DNA of 64,000 nt from Rhodobacter ferrooxidans. Lineage in GTDB: Bacteria > Pseudomonadota > Alphaproteobacteria > Rhodobacterales > Rhodobacteraceae. The translations under genes and the position numbers were made by a program. The DNA lies in NCBI RefSeq assembly GCF_000176015.1, contig NZ_ACYY01000002.1:186001-250000 (forward strand). The letters are read 5' to 3'. Under the pieces are notes generated by a model. That model worked only from the letters and a program-made list of their open reading frames with translations. It did not search any database and was not told the DNA's origin. Positions within the stretch are counted from its first letter, which is position 1. Each line of letters starts with the position of its first letter. This document shows positions 62,353 to 64,000 of the stretch, one piece after another.

Positions 62353-62922
62353 ATGATGGGTGGAATATTGGCGGGCACCTATGTGGCCACGCCGAACGGC
62401 TGGCGGGCGGTGGAAACGCTACTGCCGGGCGATGTGGTTCTGACTTTTGAATCCGGGCCGCAGGCATTGGTGCGGGTGGAACGGTTGGCGCTGCCGGAGG
62501 TGGCCGAGATCGGGTTGCGGCTGGTCTGGCCGTTGAAGGTGCCGGTCGGGGCGATGGAGAACCGTCAGGGCATCGTGCTGTTACCCGAACAGCGGGTGCT
62601 GATCGAAAGCGATGCCGCCGAAGAGCTTTATGGCCAGCCCTTTGTGCTGGTGCCAGCGGCGGCGCTGATGGGGTTTCGCGGCATTGATCTGTGCCCGGTG
62701 GGCGCGCGCCCGGCCTTTTCGCTGCAGTTTGCAGCCGATCAGATCATCTACGGCGGGCGCGGCATGCTGCTGCATTGCCCGTCGCCCGCCAGCAAGGTGA
62801 CGGAATACCCGCTGCTGACAGCGGCGCAGGCGCGGACGCTGGTCGCTGGCATGATGGCCGAAGACCTGGGCCGCAGCCTGTATCAGACCGGTTACGGCGG
62901 CGGTCAGGCGGCGTTTACCTGA
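62353..62922 (+). CDS. Hint-domain (hedgehog/intein-type) protein
   Basis: A 189-residue protein that looks like a stand-alone Hint domain: GGILAGTYVATPNGWRAVET, LLPGDVVLTFESGPQALVRV (block A-like, with Gly/Ala at the nucleophile rather than Cys), QGIVLLPEQRVLIESDAAEE and LQFAADQIIYGGRGMLLHCP. Such rhodobacterial proteins usually carry Hint without a catalytic Cys. A GTG at 62344 is an alternative start. The 3' end overlaps the fadB-type gene by 19 bp on the opposite strand. Confidence 0.75.
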   Translation: MMGGILAGTYVATPNGWRAVETLLPGDVVLTFESGPQALVRVERLALPEVAEIGLRLVWPLKVPVGAMENRQGIVLLPEQRVLIESDAAEELYGQPFVLVPAAALMGFRGIDLCPVGARPAFSLQFAADQIIYGGRGMLLHCPSPASKVTEYPLLTAAQARTLVAGMMAEDLGRSLYQTGYGGGQAAFT

Positions 62923-64000
62923 GGCGCGAAGCGGCTGTAGAACTGCTGGTTGCCGGCCGCCATCTCGCGCAGCAGGGTGGGGGCGGCGAAGCGCGGGCCG
63001 TGGGCGGCGGCAAGGGCGTCGCAAATCTCCACCGCACGCGGCGTGCCGATCATGTCGAGCCAGGAGAACGGCCCGCCTGACCACGGCGCAAAGCCCCAGC
63101 CGAGGATAGCCCCCACGTCGCCTTCACGGATGTCGGTCAGCACGCCGTCTTCCAGCGCCCGCACCGCCTCCAGCACCTGCGCGAACAGCAGGCGGTGTTG
63201 CACCTCGGTCAGGTCGGGTTGGCTGGCAGCGACGGGATGGGCGGTGGCAAGCCCCGGCCACAGCCCCTCGCGCTTGCCCTGCGCGTCATAGGCGTAGAAC
63301 CCGGCATTGGCCTTCTTGCCCAGCCGCCCGGCGTCGGCCATGGCGAACAGCACCGTATCCACCGCGCCATCGGGATAGGCATCGCCCATCGCGGCCCTGG
63401 TGGCCTTGGCGATCTTGACCCCCAGATCAATCGAGGTTTCATCGACCAGTTGCAGTGGCCCCAGCGGCATGCCCACCAGCTTGGCCGCGTTTTCCACCAG
63501 CGCCGGTTCCACCCCTTCGGCCACCATGCGGATGCCCTCGTTGATGTAGGGGATGATGCAGCGGTTGGCGAAGAAGAACCGCGCGTCGTTGACCACGATC
63601 GGGGTCTTGCGGATTTGCCGGACGAAATCCAGCGCCTTGGCGACGGCGGTCGGGCCGGTCTGCTTGCCACGGATGATCTCGACCAGGTTCATCTTGTCCA
63701 CGGGCGAGAAGAAATGGATGCCGATGAAGGCCTCGGGGCGGGTGCTGGCGCGGGCCAGGCCAGTGATCGGCAGGGTCGAGGTGTTGGTGGCAAGGATGCA
63801 ACCGGGGCCAGTGGCGGCTTCGACTTTCGCCGTGACCTCGGCCTTCACTTTCGGGTCTTCGAACACCGCCTCGACGACCAGATCGCACCCGGCAAGGGCG
63901 GCATAATCGGTGGTGGCACTGATGCGGGCCAGCACTTCGGCCTTCTTTTCCGGCGTCACCTTGCGCCGCGCGATGCCCTTGTCCAGCAGGCTTTCGGCAT
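62904..64000 (-). CDS. 3-hydroxyacyl-CoA dehydrogenase (FadB/FadJ-type), 5' end beyond window
   Basis: The visible 365 codons cover the NAD-binding and C-terminal dehydrogenase domains of the fatty acid oxidation multifunctional enzyme: DLVVEAVFEDPKVKAEVTAK, ILATNTSTLPITGLA, FIGIHFFSPVDKMNLVEIIR, FANRCIIPYINEGIRMVAEG and the second 3HCDH repeat ending GWGFAPWSGGPFSWLDMIGT. It catalyses L-3-hydroxyacyl-CoA oxidation in beta-oxidation. The N-terminal enoyl-CoA hydratase domain, if present, lies outside. The frame is open to the window edge (AESLLDKGIARRKV at the margin). Confidence 0.92.
   Translation of the reverse strand, partial: AESLLDKGIARRKVTPEKKAEVLARISATTDYAALAGCDLVVEAVFEDPKVKAEVTAKVEAATGPGCILATNTSTLPITGLARASTRPEAFIGIHFFSPVDKMNLVEIIRGKQTGPTAVAKALDFVRQIRKTPIVVNDARFFFANRCIIPYINEGIRMVAEGVEPALVENAAKLVGMPLGPLQLVDETSIDLGVKIAKATRAAMGDAYPDGAVDTVLFAMADAGRLGKKANAGFYAYDAQGKREGLWPGLATAHPVAASQPDLTEVQHRLLFAQVLEAVRALEDGVLTDIREGDVGAILGWGFAPWSGGPFSWLDMIGTPRAVEICDALAAAHGPRFAAPTLLREMAAGNQQFYSRFAPQVNAA

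Overview
The window is high-GC chromosomal DNA from an alphaproteobacterium, most probably a Rhodobacteraceae (Rhodobacter/Gemmobacter/Tabrizicola-like). The evidence is a rpoE-chrR pair divergent from a five-gene operon laid out as in Rhodobacter sphaeroides, the DUF3035 outer-membrane lipoprotein, and a conserved housekeeping order. No rRNA, tRNA or CRISPR array was seen.

Region 1 (1-15369) is core housekeeping: truB, a phosphodiester glycosidase and rbfA on the minus strand, then dapB, a small DUF1674 protein, rsmB, a heparinase-like protein, purH, lspA, a DUF3035 lipoprotein, two M16 peptidases, mutL, rmuC and a HutD-like protein.

Region 2 (15366-21434) is a singlet-oxygen stress module. 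chrR (zinc anti-sigma factor) and rpoE (group IV sigma factor) diverge from an operon of flavin amine oxidase, DUF1365, MFS transporter, DUF3833 and SDR genes. Two back-to-back promoters, each TGATCC with an 18-base spacer and a TA-rich -10, fit the known RpoE consensus. The sigma factor therefore probably controls itself and the operon.

Region 3 (21507-49712) is a large exopolysaccharide locus. It holds an SGNH plus glycosidase-like protein, eight glycosyltransferases, a Wzx flippase, an initiating sugar transferase, a chain-length protein with a separate tyrosine-kinase-like ATPase, an acyltransferase and a Wzy/ligase-like protein. Embedded in it are a type I polyketide synthase (KS-AT-KR-DH-ACP-TE) and an NRPS-like loading protein (formyltransferase, A domain interrupted by a MupA/Atu3671-type luciferase-like monooxygenase, PCP). 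These could build a formylated, hydroxylated amino-acid-primed polyketide, perhaps linked to the polysaccharide.

Region 4 (49761-52270) holds three minus-strand paralogues encoding small secreted proteins. They share a C-terminal module of about 50 residues, and two carry long Asp/Gly/Ser pentapeptide tracts. Two of them, and a terminator-ended hairpin unit that looks like a small RNA, have CAGACC/GGTCTG dyads upstream: a possible uncharacterised regulon.

Region 5 (52435-59281) is a 6.85-kb element bounded by perfect 50-bp inverted repeats that start with TGT and contain internal repeated motifs, but no transposase. It carries tcmP, a chimeric truncated phage Gp37/Gp68 gene, phage relics (one frameshifted), a solitary D12-class adenine methylase, and a tightly overlapping two-gene operon of an NA37-type nucleoid-associated protein and a C-terminal membrane protein. 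That operon is a candidate phage-defence system.

Region 6 (59451-64000) returns to core genes: a YbjN protein, proC, a CsaA-like tRNA-binding protein, a D-2-hydroxyacid dehydrogenase, a Hint-domain protein and the 3' part of a fadB-type gene. A 69-bp palindromic repeat occurs twice in the window (24634 and 62131) with a compensatory base change.
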